From DASUAS01 sp963809795 (GTDB lineage Bacteria > Actinomycetota > Acidimicrobiia > IMCC26256 > DASPTH01): DNA of 64,000 bases. Location: contig CAWELN010000006.1 of assembly GCA_963809795.1 (NCBI GenBank), forward strand, positions 248,001-312,000, written 5' to 3'. Both the position numbers and the translations under genes were made by a program. Shown here in pieces: positions 8,392 to 16,190 of this stretch. Numbering within the stretch: position 1 is the stretch's first letter; the number at the start of each line of letters is the position of its first letter. The notes beneath the pieces were generated by a model. It had not been told where the DNA came from. It was given only the letters and a program-made list of their open reading frames with translations, and did not search any database.

Positions 8392-9150
8392 ATGGCAGGG
8401 TTCGACGTCGGGGTGCAGCTCCACCCGCAGGCGACCACCATCGACGAGCTGCGCGCCACGTGGCGCGCCGCCGATCAGCTCGGCGTCGACAGCATCTGGA
8501 CGTGGGACCACTTCTTCCCCCTCTACGGTGATCCCGCCGCGCCGCACTTCGAAGCCTGGTCGCTGCTGGCGGCGATGGCCGTCGACACCAGCCGGGCCCG
8601 GCTCGGCCTGCTCGTGGGCTGCAACTCGTACCGGAACCCCGACCTCGTCGCCGACATGGCGCGCACCGTCGACCATCTCTCGGGCGGGCGTCTCTCCCTC
8701 GGGCTCGGCGCCGGCTGGTTCGAGCGCGACTACCAGGAGTACGGCTACGAGTTCGGCACGCCCGCGAGCCGCCTGCGGGCGCTGGGTGAAGCGCTGCCGC
8801 GCGTGAAGGCGCGCCTCGCCCGCCTGGTGCCCGGACCGGTGGGACCCCTGCCGATCCTCGTCGGTGGCGGTGGGGAGAAGGTCACCCTGCGCCTGGTCGC
8901 GGAGCACGCCGACGCGTGGAACACCTTCGGGCCGGCGGAGAGCTTCGCCCACAAGAACCGGGTGCTCGACGACTGGTGCGACCGCGTCGGCCGCGACCCG
9001 AAGGCGATCGAGCGGACGGTGGGGATCGGCGCGCAGGAGATCGGAGACGCCGAGAAGTATGTCGACGCCGGCGCGTCCCACCTCATCGTGATGCTGGGTC
9101 ACCCGTACGACCTGGCGAGCGTCGAGCAGCTCCTCGCCGCGCGCGGGTGA
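8392..9150 (+). CDS. LLM-class (probably F420-dependent) oxidoreductase
   Basis: 252 residues with a luciferase-like monooxygenase TIM-barrel. Blocks are DQLGVDSIWTWDHFFP near 30, RLGLLVGCNSYRNPDLVADM near 68, DHLSGGRLSLGLGAGW near 90, and PILVGGGGEKVTLRLVAEHAD near 158. The compact length matches short actinobacterial F420-linked members. F420 use is inferred from the subfamily, not from a unique residue. ATG at 8392 follows CGAGGAG. The stop overlaps the GTG at 9147 of the acyl-CoA dehydrogenase, suggesting a three-gene operon with the thioesterase. Confidence 0.88.
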   Translation: MAGFDVGVQLHPQATTIDELRATWRAADQLGVDSIWTWDHFFPLYGDPAAPHFEAWSLLAAMAVDTSRARLGLLVGCNSYRNPDLVADMARTVDHLSGGRLSLGLGAGWFERDYQEYGYEFGTPASRLRALGEALPRVKARLARLVPGPVGPLPILVGGGGEKVTLRLVAEHADAWNTFGPAESFAHKNRVLDDWCDRVGRDPKAIERTVGIGAQEIGDAEKYVDAGASHLIVMLGHPYDLASVEQLLAARG

Positions 9151-10441
9151 CCGGCAATACGCTGCCCGCGGTGAGCAGCACCGAAGACGACGCAGGAATC
9201 GGCGACGAGCTCCAGGCATGGCTGGAGCGCAACTGGGACCCCGACCTCGCGGTGAGCGAGTGGTGGGAACGGGTGGGGGAAGCCGGGTGGACCGCGCCCC
9301 ACTTCCCGCTGGAGTGGGGCGGGCGCGGCTACACGCGCCGGGCGCAGGTCACCGTGTACCAGCGCGTTCCGCGCCTTCGGCGCGGTGCCGCCCCCCAGCG
9401 GTCTCGGGATGATGATGGCCGCGCCCACGATCCTCACCCACGGGACGCCCGAGCAGATCGAGCGGCACGTGACGCCCGTGTACAACGGGAGCCGGGCGTG
9501 GTGCCAGCTGTTCAGCGAGCCGGGCTCCGGGTCCGATCTCGCCGGCCTCACGACCCGTGCCACCCGCGACGGGGACCGCTGGGTGATCTCCGGGCAGAAG
9601 GTCTGGAGCTCACAGGCGATGGAAGCCGACTACGGCATGCTCATGGCCCGCACCGACTTCGACGCGCCCAAGCACGCGGGCATCTCGTGGTTCGCGTTCC
9701 CGCTCGACCAGCCCGGGGTGACGATCCGGCCGCTGCGGGAGATGACCGGACGCGCGCTGTTCAACGAGGTCTTCTTCGACGACGCCATCGTCGACGACGC
9801 CGACCTCATCGGGGGTGTGAACAACGGCTGGGCCGTCGCCAACACCACGCTGCTCTTCGAGCGCACCGGCATCGGCGCGGGCGGCGGCGGTGGCGGCTTC
9901 CCGCCGCCGGGCACCAAGGGCGGCTTCCTCGGCATGCGCGCGGGCGACGCGGCGCAGGTCTCGCCGCCCGAGGAAGGTCGGGGGCTGGTGGTCGTCGGAG
10001 CTCATCGACCTCGCCCGGCGGTACGACCGCACCCGTGACCCACACCTGCGCCAGAAGCTCGCGCAGGTGATCTCGCTGTCGCGCATCGGGGAGTGGAGCG
10101 CAGCTCGCATGCGGGCGGGCGCGGCGCGCGGGGGCAACATCGCCGGCGTCCCCAACATGGCGAAGAACCAGCAGACCATCATGATGAAGCTCGCGGCCGG
10201 GACCGCGCTCGACATCCTCGGCCCCGAGGGTCTGCTCTGGGGCGCCGACGCGCCCGAGGACGGCCGCTACTCCGAGCTGTTCAACTTCGTGCGCTGCATG
10301 TCGATCGCGGGCGGCAGCGACGAGATCAACAAGAACGTGATCGGCGAGCGCGCGCTCGGCCTGCCGCGCGAGCCGAACCCGGACAAGGGCGTGCCGTTCC
10401 GCGAGGTGCTGGCGCGCACCAAGCCGGGCTCGCCCGCGTGA
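9147..10441 (+). pseudogene. Acyl-CoA dehydrogenase, frame broken twice
   Basis: Three consecutive frames together give one acyl-CoA dehydrogenase of about 430 residues. Frame 1 carries WLERNWDPDLAVSEWWERV and APHFPLEWGGRGY. Frame 2 carries APTILTHGTPEQIERH, CQLFSEPGSGSDLAGL (FAD-binding block) and GWAVANTTLLFERTGIG. Frame 3 carries KVGGWWSSELIDLARRY and GGSDEINKNVIGERALGLPR (C-terminal block). The breaks lie near 9362 and near 9960, and each fits one extra base. GTG at 9147 overlaps the upstream stop; GTG at 9171 is an alternative. If intact it would introduce an alpha,beta double bond in an acyl-CoA. Confidence 0.82.
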
Positions 10442-10515
10442 TCGGGCAGGTGGGTCGACCCGCGCCGCGGTGGTAGAACGAGTTGGAGTCGTACCGGTAC
10501 AGGGGGAGTAGCCGC

Positions 10516-11688
10516 ATGGGACGCAAGTACCAGGTCATTTCCGGTGACGGGCACCTCGAGACACCGCCCGACTTCGTCGCCTACCTCCCCGAGAAGTACA
10601 AGGACCGGGCGCCGAAGCTGATCACGCTCCCCGACGGTGGGGGCGACGCCTGGCTGATGGAGGGCATGCCGCTCACGTACGCCAGCCAGAACCTGCGGGG
10701 CCGCGGCAAGGTGAAGTTCGCGGGGCAGAGCTACTTCAAGGACGACGGCTCCCGCACCGACGGCGCCGGCGACGGTGCCCAGCGTCTCCGCGAGCAGGAC
10801 GAGGACGGCATCGACGCCGAACTGCTCTTCGTCCCGGTGTTCGCCAGCCGGTTCCTCGAGAAGATCCCCGACCACGATGCGTACCTGGCGATGGTGCGTG
10901 CCTACAACGACTGGCTCGCCGACTACTGCGCGATCGCGCCCGACCGCCTCATCGGCAACGCGCTGATGCCCGTCTCCGGCATCGACGACGCCGTCGCCGA
11001 GCTCGAGCGCGTGCACGCGCTGGGCTTCAAGTCGGTCCAGCTGCTCAACAGCCCCAACGGCGGCAACGCGCCCAAGCCCGAGGACGACCGGTTCTGGGAG
11101 AAGGCGCTCGAGCTCGACATGCCGCTGTCGCCGCACATGTCGTTCGGTGGCGTGATGAACACCGGTGGCCCCCGCCACGACACCGCGCAATGGCCGGTCG
11201 AAGCGGGCATGACCCAACACTCGCAGACCGCGCCCGCGCCCACGATGGCGCAGCTCATCGTGAACGGCACCTTCGAGCGGTTCCCCGAGCTGAAGCTCTA
11301 CTTCGCCGAGATCAATGCCGCGATCCTCCCGGCGTCGCTCTACTACATGGACCGCGACTACCTGGAGTACAACAGCTGGTTCCAGCTCGAGCTCCCGAAG
11401 ATGCCGTCGCAGTACATGAAGGACCACGCGATCTACGGCATGGTGCGCGAGCCGCTGGCGGTGAAGATCGGCCACGAGCTCCCGAACGAGATGCCGCTCG
11501 AGCTCTTCTGGTGGGGCAGCGACTTCCCGCACTCGGTCGGCACGTTCCCGCACTCGCGGAAGTACATCGAGGAGACGTTCGCCGACCTCGACCCCGCGGT
11601 GCGCCACACGCTGCTCGTCGGCAACGCCGCCGAGCACCTGCACCTCGACCTCGACGCCGACATCACCGAGACCCCCGCCGCCGCCTAA
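10516..11688 (+). CDS. Amidohydrolase family (Amidohydro_2) metal-dependent hydrolase or decarboxylase
   Basis: 390 residues of the Amidohydro_2 TIM-barrel type (PF04909). It has an N-terminal metal-type motif SGDGHLETP near residue 10, a substrate region AEINAAILPAS, and a C-terminal acidic motif WGSDFPHSVGTFPHS near 335, where the Asp is the usual last metal ligand. Members include ACMSD-type decarboxylases and hydrolases of phenolic or cyclic compounds; the reaction here cannot be fixed. ATG at 10516 follows AGGGGGAGTA closely. A related but distinct copy is at 35831-37267. A hairpin repeat follows the stop. Confidence 0.85.
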   Translation: MGRKYQVISGDGHLETPPDFVAYLPEKYKDRAPKLITLPDGGGDAWLMEGMPLTYASQNLRGRGKVKFAGQSYFKDDGSRTDGAGDGAQRLREQDEDGIDAELLFVPVFASRFLEKIPDHDAYLAMVRAYNDWLADYCAIAPDRLIGNALMPVSGIDDAVAELERVHALGFKSVQLLNSPNGGNAPKPEDDRFWEKALELDMPLSPHMSFGGVMNTGGPRHDTAQWPVEAGMTQHSQTAPAPTMAQLIVNGTFERFPELKLYFAEINAAILPASLYYMDRDYLEYNSWFQLELPKMPSQYMKDHAIYGMVREPLAVKIGHELPNEMPLELFWWGSDFPHSVGTFPHSRKYIEETFADLDPAVRHTLLVGNAAEHLHLDLDADITETPAAA

Positions 11689-11703
11689 CCCCCCCCACCC
11701 GAT

Positions 11704-11747
11704 CATCCGGCAGTTCGCGGTCGTATGCGCGCCTGTACTGACGGATG
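11704..11747. repeat. Hairpin repeat, copy 2 (possible bidirectional terminator)
   Basis: Arms CATCCGGCAG (11704-11713) and CTGACGGATG (11738-11747) pair with one mismatch around a 24-base loop that again contains CGTATGCGC. It sits between the convergent amidohydrolase and flavin-reductase genes. Compared with copy 1 at 5704-5747, arm length, loop length, core and the trailing CTCG are the same, while other loop positions differ. Confidence 0.6.
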
Positions 11748-11759
11748 CTCGGAGGGGGA

Positions 11760-12455
11760 TCAGGCGCTGGGGCCGAACCGCTCGACCTTCACCCGCTCGG
11801 CGCGCACCCCGAGGTCGAGCACGAGATCGCCGACCGCGTCGGTGAACGGCGCCGAGCCGCACACGTAGACGGTGGCATCGGCGCGCAGGTGGGGTTCGAG
11901 GTCAGCCGCGGTGAGGCGCCCGGCGGGACGGGTCGACGACGGCGGCGCCTGGCGGGTGTAGACGACGGTGGCGTCCGGACCCGGGAGCTCGGCCGCGTAG
12001 TACAGGTTGTCGGGCGACCGCACCGACACGACGAGGTGCACGAGGTCGTCGCGCCCGGTGGCACGCGCCAGCCGCAGCATGGCCATCAGGGGCACCAGAC
12101 CGGAACCGCCGCCGAGGAGCACCGCGGGCTCGGTGCCGTCCCACACGAAGTAGAGGCCGATCGGGCCCCGGACCTCGAGCTCGTCGCCGACCTCCACGAC
12201 GTCGTGCAGGAACATCGACACCTCACCGTCCTCGAGCCGCTCGACCGTCAGCTCGATCTCGCTGCCGCCGTCGGGCGCCGAGGCGACCGAGTACGAGCGC
12301 GACGCGGTGTAGCCGTCGGGGGCGGTGAGCCGCACCACGTAGTGCTGCCCGGCGCGGTGCCCGGTGGGCACGCCGAGCGCGAGGCGGAAGGTCTTCGCGG
12401 TCGGCGTCTCGTCGCGGATGGCGAGCACCGTCGCCGTCTGCCACGTCGCCGCCAC
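11760..12455 (-). CDS. FAD/NAD(P)-binding oxidoreductase (ferredoxin-reductase type)
   Basis: 231 residues with the ferredoxin-NADP reductase fold. The FAD-binding motif SRSYSVAS is near residue 52, GGGSGLVPLMAMLRLA (NAD(P) pyrophosphate loop) near 110, and YVCGSAPFTDAV near 200. There is no iron-sulphur domain. Its GTG start lies two bases after the stop of the MsrP-like molybdoenzyme. That pairing is recurrent in actinobacteria and suggests the flavoprotein supplies electrons to the molybdoenzyme. A longer in-frame upstream extension is antisense to nothing real and carries no homology, so the GTG at 12455 was chosen. Confidence 0.88.
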   Translation of the reverse strand: MAATWQTATVLAIRDETPTAKTFRLALGVPTGHRAGQHYVVRLTAPDGYTASRSYSVASAPDGGSEIELTVERLEDGEVSMFLHDVVEVGDELEVRGPIGLYFVWDGTEPAVLLGGGSGLVPLMAMLRLARATGRDDLVHLVVSVRSPDNLYYAAELPGPDATVVYTRQAPPSSTRPAGRLTAADLEPHLRADATVYVCGSAPFTDAVGDLVLDLGVRAERVKVERFGPSA

Positions 12456-12457
12456 GG

Positions 12458-13066
12458 TCAGTCGCCCTGGTAGCGCTGCTCGAGCCAGGGATCGCCGTGG
12501 TCGTGGTACCCGTTGCGCTCCCAGAACCCGGGTTCGTCGTGGTCGAGCAGGCGGAGCCCCGACACCCACTTCGCGCTCTTCCAGAAGTACAGGTGGGGGA
12601 CCAGGAGGCGCGCGGGCCCGCCGTGGTCGCGCGGGAGCGGTTGGCCCTCGGCCATGAACGCGACCCACGCCTTGCCGTCGGTCACGTCGGCGAGCGGCAG
12701 GTTGGTGGTGTAGCCGGTCGACGAGAACGCGAGCACGTGCGTGGCCGTCGGGAGGGGGCGGGCCGCCGCGAGCAGCGTGTCGATCGACACACCCTCCCAC
12801 TCCATGCCCAACTTCGACCACGTGGTGACGCAGTGGATGTCGCCGTGGTACGCCGACGGCGGGAGCGCGTGCATCTCGTCCCACGTCCACGTGGTCGGCT
12901 GTTCCACCAAGCCCTCGACAGTGAAGGTCCAGTCGGCGGGTGCGATCTTCGGCGTCACCTCGGCCGTCAGGACCGGCCACTGCCGCCCGGTGTCGTACTG
13001 ACCGGGCGGGAGCCGCGGATCGCGCGTTGCCTGGCCCCGTCCCTTGAACCCACGGGTGAGTTTCAT
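12458..13066 (-). CDS. Molybdopterin-dependent oxidoreductase, sulfite oxidase/MsrP-like
   Basis: 202 residues containing the Oxidored_molyb fold. DWTFTVEGLVEQPTTWTWDE leads to DIHCVTTWSKLGMEWEGV, where the Cys is the conserved molybdenum ligand, and to GYTTNLPLADV and HGGPARLLVPHLYFWKSAKW, conserved in the family. No Tat signal or transmembrane segment is visible, so it appears cytoplasmic, unlike periplasmic MsrP. ATG at 13066 follows GAGGAG. It is the third gene of a four-gene minus-strand operon and is directly followed by its presumed reductase. The substrate is unknown; S-oxide reduction is the best analogy. Confidence 0.88.
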   Translation of the reverse strand: MKLTRGFKGRGQATRDPRLPPGQYDTGRQWPVLTAEVTPKIAPADWTFTVEGLVEQPTTWTWDEMHALPPSAYHGDIHCVTTWSKLGMEWEGVSIDTLLAAARPLPTATHVLAFSSTGYTTNLPLADVTDGKAWVAFMAEGQPLPRDHGGPARLLVPHLYFWKSAKWVSGLRLLDHDEPGFWERNGYHDHGDPWLEQRYQGD

Positions 13067-13076
13067 GCTCGACTCC

Positions 13077-13817
13077 TCACGTCGACGCGGCGGACGGGCG
13101 CGGGGGTCCCGCCTGCGTGTGCTCCGCACCGGGCGGGTCCACCGCCCACTCGGGTGGTTGTTCCCACGCCTCGCCGTACACAAGCTCGCGGATCGGTCGG
13201 CGACGGACCGGTCCGTGGTGGCCGACGGGCTTGCCGATGGTGATGGTGGCGGCGAGGAAGATCTCCTCGGGCACGCCCAGCAGCTGCTTCAGCTGTGCCT
13301 CGACCGCGTAGTGCCAGCCGGTCAGCACCCCGCCGTAGCCGAGGGCGCGGGCGGCGAGGAGCAGGTTCTGGCACGCGGGGTAGACCGACGCGCCCTCGAA
13401 CGGTGTCGGTTCGCGGTACCGCACGAGCGCGGGGAGCACGAGCACGGGCACGTGGTCGAACTCGTCGACGTAGCGCTGCATCGCGCGCGCCATGCGTGCC
13501 TTGGGGGAGTCGTCACGCGCGCCCGACCCCTCGTCGTAACGATCCGTCACCCGCTTGCCGCCCCACGCGCGCCGCGCGCCCTCGGCGATCATCGCCTTGG
13601 CTTCACGTGCGTTGGGCCCGTCGGTGAGCACGAGGAAACGGAACGGCTGGCGGTTCGAGCCGCTCGGCGCGCGGGTCGCCGCGAACAGCATGGCCCGCAG
13701 TGCCTCCGGGGGCACCGGGTCGTCGGTGTAGTGGCGGATGGCGCGCGTGCTGGTGAGCCCTTCGAGCATGCCGACGATGTCGGCGGGCAGCGGGGTCGCG
13801 CTCAGGTCGTCGCTCAT
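13077..13817 (-). CDS. Nitroreductase family flavoprotein
   Basis: 246 residues, FMN-binding nitroreductase fold. The N-terminal motif STRAIRHYTDDPVPPEAL is followed by ATRAPSGSNRQPFRFLVL (FMN phosphate region), ACQNLLLAARALGYGGVLTG (dimer/FMN block) and a late basic block GKPVGHHGPVRRRP. This subtype is often found with acyl-CoA genes in actinobacteria and its substrate is unknown. ATG at 13817 overlaps the stop of the enoyl-CoA hydratase gene by four bases, so translation is coupled. The molybdoenzyme gene starts 10 bases downstream. Confidence 0.87.
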   Translation of the reverse strand: MSDDLSATPLPADIVGMLEGLTSTRAIRHYTDDPVPPEALRAMLFAATRAPSGSNRQPFRFLVLTDGPNAREAKAMIAEGARRAWGGKRVTDRYDEGSGARDDSPKARMARAMQRYVDEFDHVPVLVLPALVRYREPTPFEGASVYPACQNLLLAARALGYGGVLTGWHYAVEAQLKQLLGVPEEIFLAATITIGKPVGHHGPVRRRPIRELVYGEAWEQPPEWAVDPPGAEHTQAGPPRPSAAST

Positions 13818-14587
13818 GGGTGCCACTCCGGGTCACGGCGCTCCAGGAACGCCCGGGGTCCTTCATCGCTGTCCGGGTGGGCCCAGTGACGCTGTACCCA
13901 GTCCCACCCGTCGGCCATGGCGTCACCCACGACGTCCTCCTCGAACCGGCGGTACACCGCCCGGGAGCGCCGCACCGCCTCGGGCGACGCCTCCGCGATC
14001 CACCCGGCCAGCTCGTGGGCGCGCGGGAGGAGCCGGTCGGGGGCGAGGACCTCGCTCACCAGTCCGACCCGCAGGGCCTGCTGGGCGTCCCACCGCTCGT
14101 GGCGCCCGAGCAGCACCATGCGGGCGAGCATGCCCAGCGGGACGCGCAGCCCGAGGGACGGGGCCTCGATCCCGCTCACCTGCCCCACCCCCACGTGGGG
14201 GTCGGTGAACCACGCGTCCTCGCTCGCGATCGCGATGTCGGCGTCGGCCACGTAGTGGAGCCCGCCGCCGGCACAGACGCCGTTCACCGCCACGACCACC
14301 GGCACCTCGAGCCGCCGTCCCGGGAGGAAGCTCAGCTCGCCGTCGACGCCGTCGCCGAACGGGCGGCGCTCACCGTCGAGGTGCTCCATGTCGGCACCGG
14401 CGCAGAACCCCTTGCCGGCACCGGTGAGGACCACGCAGCGGACGGACCGGTCGTCGCGCACCTGCGTCCAGAGGTCACGCATCTCGCTCCGCATCGGGTC
14501 GTCGAAGGCGTTGCGCTGCTCCGGTCGGTTGAGCGTCACGGTCAACACGTGGCCGGTCTGCTCGACGAGGACGGTCTGCGGGGTCAT
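13814..14587 (-). CDS. Enoyl-CoA hydratase/isomerase family protein
   Basis: 257-residue crotonase-fold protein. VLTVTLNRPEQRNAFDD is the start of the fold, CVVLTGAGKGFCAGADM the first oxyanion-hole block, and VVVAVNGVCAGGGLHYVADADIAIASE the second. Residue 129 onward (GVGQVSGIEAPSLGLRVPLG) covers the usual position of catalytic acids, where a Glu is present in GIEAP. Hydration of an enoyl-CoA is likely but isomerase activity cannot be excluded. ATG at 14587 was chosen over an extended frame without homology. It is the first gene of the minus-strand operon ending at 11760 and divergent from the alcohol dehydrogenase at 14704. Confidence 0.87.
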   Translation of the reverse strand: MTPQTVLVEQTGHVLTVTLNRPEQRNAFDDPMRSEMRDLWTQVRDDRSVRCVVLTGAGKGFCAGADMEHLDGERRPFGDGVDGELSFLPGRRLEVPVVVAVNGVCAGGGLHYVADADIAIASEDAWFTDPHVGVGQVSGIEAPSLGLRVPLGMLARMVLLGRHERWDAQQALRVGLVSEVLAPDRLLPRAHELAGWIAEASPEAVRRSRAVYRRFEEDVVGDAMADGWDWVQRHWAHPDSDEGPRAFLERRDPEWHP

Positions 14588-14638
14588 CCGACGGCACGCT
14601 ACAACGCTCGGGTGGGGCCGATCCGGGGCGCGGAGCGT

Positions 14639-14656
14639 GGCTGGCGGCGTCCAGCC
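14639..14656. promoter_or_regulatory. Candidate operator palindrome in a divergent promoter region
   Basis: GGCTGG (14639-14644) and CCAGCC (14651-14656) form a perfect 6-N6-6 inverted repeat in the 116-base gap between divergent genes (13814-14587 and 14704-15741). The geometry fits a TetR-type dimer site, but such words arise by chance in GC-rich DNA. No regulator gene is adjacent. Confidence 0.3.
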
Positions 14657-14703
14657 CCGGACGTGGCTAGTGTCGCTCGGCAGGCAGTGAGGGGGCCGCA
14701 TCG

Positions 14704-15741
14704 ATGGAGCTCATGGAGGCCAGCGTCTACGTCGGCGACGGCGCGCTCGAGGTCCGCGACGTGCCGGTGCCGGAACCGGGACCGGGTGAGGTGCTGATCG
14801 AGATCGCGCAGTGCGGCATCTGCGGTACCGACCTGCACTTCGTCCTCGAGCGCATCGCGCGCCCGGGCTCGGTGCTCGGTCACGAGTGGTCCGGCACCAT
14901 CGCCGCGGTCGGCCCGGACGTCGAAGGTTGGTCGGTCGGCGCCCGGGTGGTGTGCGGGCCCGAACCCGGGTGCGGTGAGTGCCGAGCGTGCGTGCGGGGC
15001 CGGCCGTCGGTGTGCCTGCGGCGGCCCCCGGTCGACCACCTGTCGTTCCGCGGCGCCTTCGCCCGTTACGTGGTGGCCCCCGCCGAGCAGCTGCTCGCCG
15101 TCCCCGACGATCTCCCGTCGCGCGCCGCCGCACTCACCGAGCCGACCGCGGTCGCCATGCATGCGGTGACCCTCTCGGGCGCGACGCCCGCCGACCGGGT
15201 GCTCGTGACGGGGGGCGGACCGGTCGGGTTGCTGGTGACCGCGGTGCTGCACGCCCAGGGCATCGACGACGTCACCGTCTCCGAGCCGGCGCCCGCCCGC
15301 CGCGAGCGCGCGTTGCAGGTGGGCGCGGCCCGTGTGGTCACGCCGGACGAGCTGCCGACCCCGAGCATGGGGTCGCCCGTGCCCGAGCCCTTCACCGTGG
15401 TGTTCGAGTGCTCGGGGAACGCGGCCGGGGGCGAGTCGGCCATCGAGCAGCTCGACTTCGCCGGCGTCTGCGTGCTGGTGGGGACCGGTCACGACTTCCC
15501 CCGCCTCAACCACAATCGGGTGATCGTGCTCGAGAACACGATCCTCGGCTCCTACAACTACGACGCCGACGGCTTCGCGGCGGCGCTGGCGCTGTTGGCG
15601 TCGGGGGCGATGCCGCTCGACGCGCTGGTGGAGCCGGTCGACGTGTTCCTCGACGAGCTCCTGCCCGTCATGCAGCGTTGCGCGGCCGGCGAGCTGCCGG
15701 GCAAGGTGATGGTCCGTCCGCGACGATCGGGGGAGTCATGA
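14704..15741 (+). CDS. Zinc-dependent alcohol/polyol dehydrogenase (MDR family)
   Basis: 345-residue medium-chain dehydrogenase. It has the catalytic-zinc motif CGICGTDLH near 37, GHEWSGTIAAVG near 60, a structural-zinc lobe with CGECRACVRGRPSVC near 87, EPTAVAMHAV near 140, and the Rossmann motif VLVTGGGPVGLLVTAV near 165. It resembles threonine/sorbitol dehydrogenase-type enzymes; the substrate is unknown. ATG at 14704 or 14713 is possible. Its stop overlaps the VOC gene start (ATGA). A similar but independent ADH-VOC pair lies on the other strand at 18501-19883. Confidence 0.88.
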   Translation: MELMEASVYVGDGALEVRDVPVPEPGPGEVLIEIAQCGICGTDLHFVLERIARPGSVLGHEWSGTIAAVGPDVEGWSVGARVVCGPEPGCGECRACVRGRPSVCLRRPPVDHLSFRGAFARYVVAPAEQLLAVPDDLPSRAAALTEPTAVAMHAVTLSGATPADRVLVTGGGPVGLLVTAVLHAQGIDDVTVSEPAPARRERALQVGAARVVTPDELPTPSMGSPVPEPFTVVFECSGNAAGGESAIEQLDFAGVCVLVGTGHDFPRLNHNRVIVLENTILGSYNYDADGFAAALALLASGAMPLDALVEPVDVFLDELLPVMQRCAAGELPGKVMVRPRRSGES

Positions 15742-16190
15742 GCGACGACGAGCGATTCGCACCACGGTTGAACCACGTGGCGATGACCATGGCGCCCGAG
15801 TCGCTCGACGACGCCGGTCGCGCCGAGATCAAGGCGTTCTACGGGGACGTCTTCGGATGGACCGAGGGTGACAACAGCGGCGAGTCCGGGAACCCGCTCA
15901 TCATGATGACGGGGGAGGTCATGCAGTTCGTCTACCTGCTCCCCGGCGATCCGGCCCTCGCGTGCCCGACCCTCGACCACTTCGGCCTCCAGGTCTCCTC
16001 GGTCGACGAGATCGAGGCCATCGTCGCCAAGGCCAGGGCATGGCAGGAGAAGGACGACCGGGTCACGATCATCGACGTGAAGGCGCGGGAGTCCGAAGGG
16101 CCGCGTGGCGGCTACGTGCTCACCAGCGCGTACATCGGCTATCTCCTCCCGATGATGGTCGAGCTGCAGCACCTCGCGCTCACGTCGTGA
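15738..16190 (+). CDS. VOC (glyoxalase/bleomycin-resistance fold) family protein
   Basis: 150 residues, one VOC domain. RLNHVAMTMAPESL opens the first beta-alpha-beta-beta-beta unit, IKAFYGDVFGWTEG the following helix, and LDHFGLQVSSVDEIEAIV the second unit. VOC proteins bind a metal through His and Glu residues and catalyse isomerisation, epimerisation or ring cleavage. The His in LNHVAM and in LDHFGL occupy the usual positions. Function is unknown. It is coupled by four-base overlaps to the alcohol dehydrogenase upstream and the acyl-CoA ligase downstream, so it probably acts on the same intermediates. Confidence 0.82.
   Translation: MSDDERFAPRLNHVAMTMAPESLDDAGRAEIKAFYGDVFGWTEGDNSGESGNPLIMMTGEVMQFVYLLPGDPALACPTLDHFGLQVSSVDEIEAIVAKARAWQEKDDRVTIIDVKARESEGPRGGYVLTSAYIGYLLPMMVELQHLALTS

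Noticed and set aside
10516..10560. Possible CO or hydrogenase-linked reading of the amidohydrolase start
   Set aside because: The DGHLETP motif is simply the Amidohydro_2 N-terminal block; nothing suggests another enzyme.
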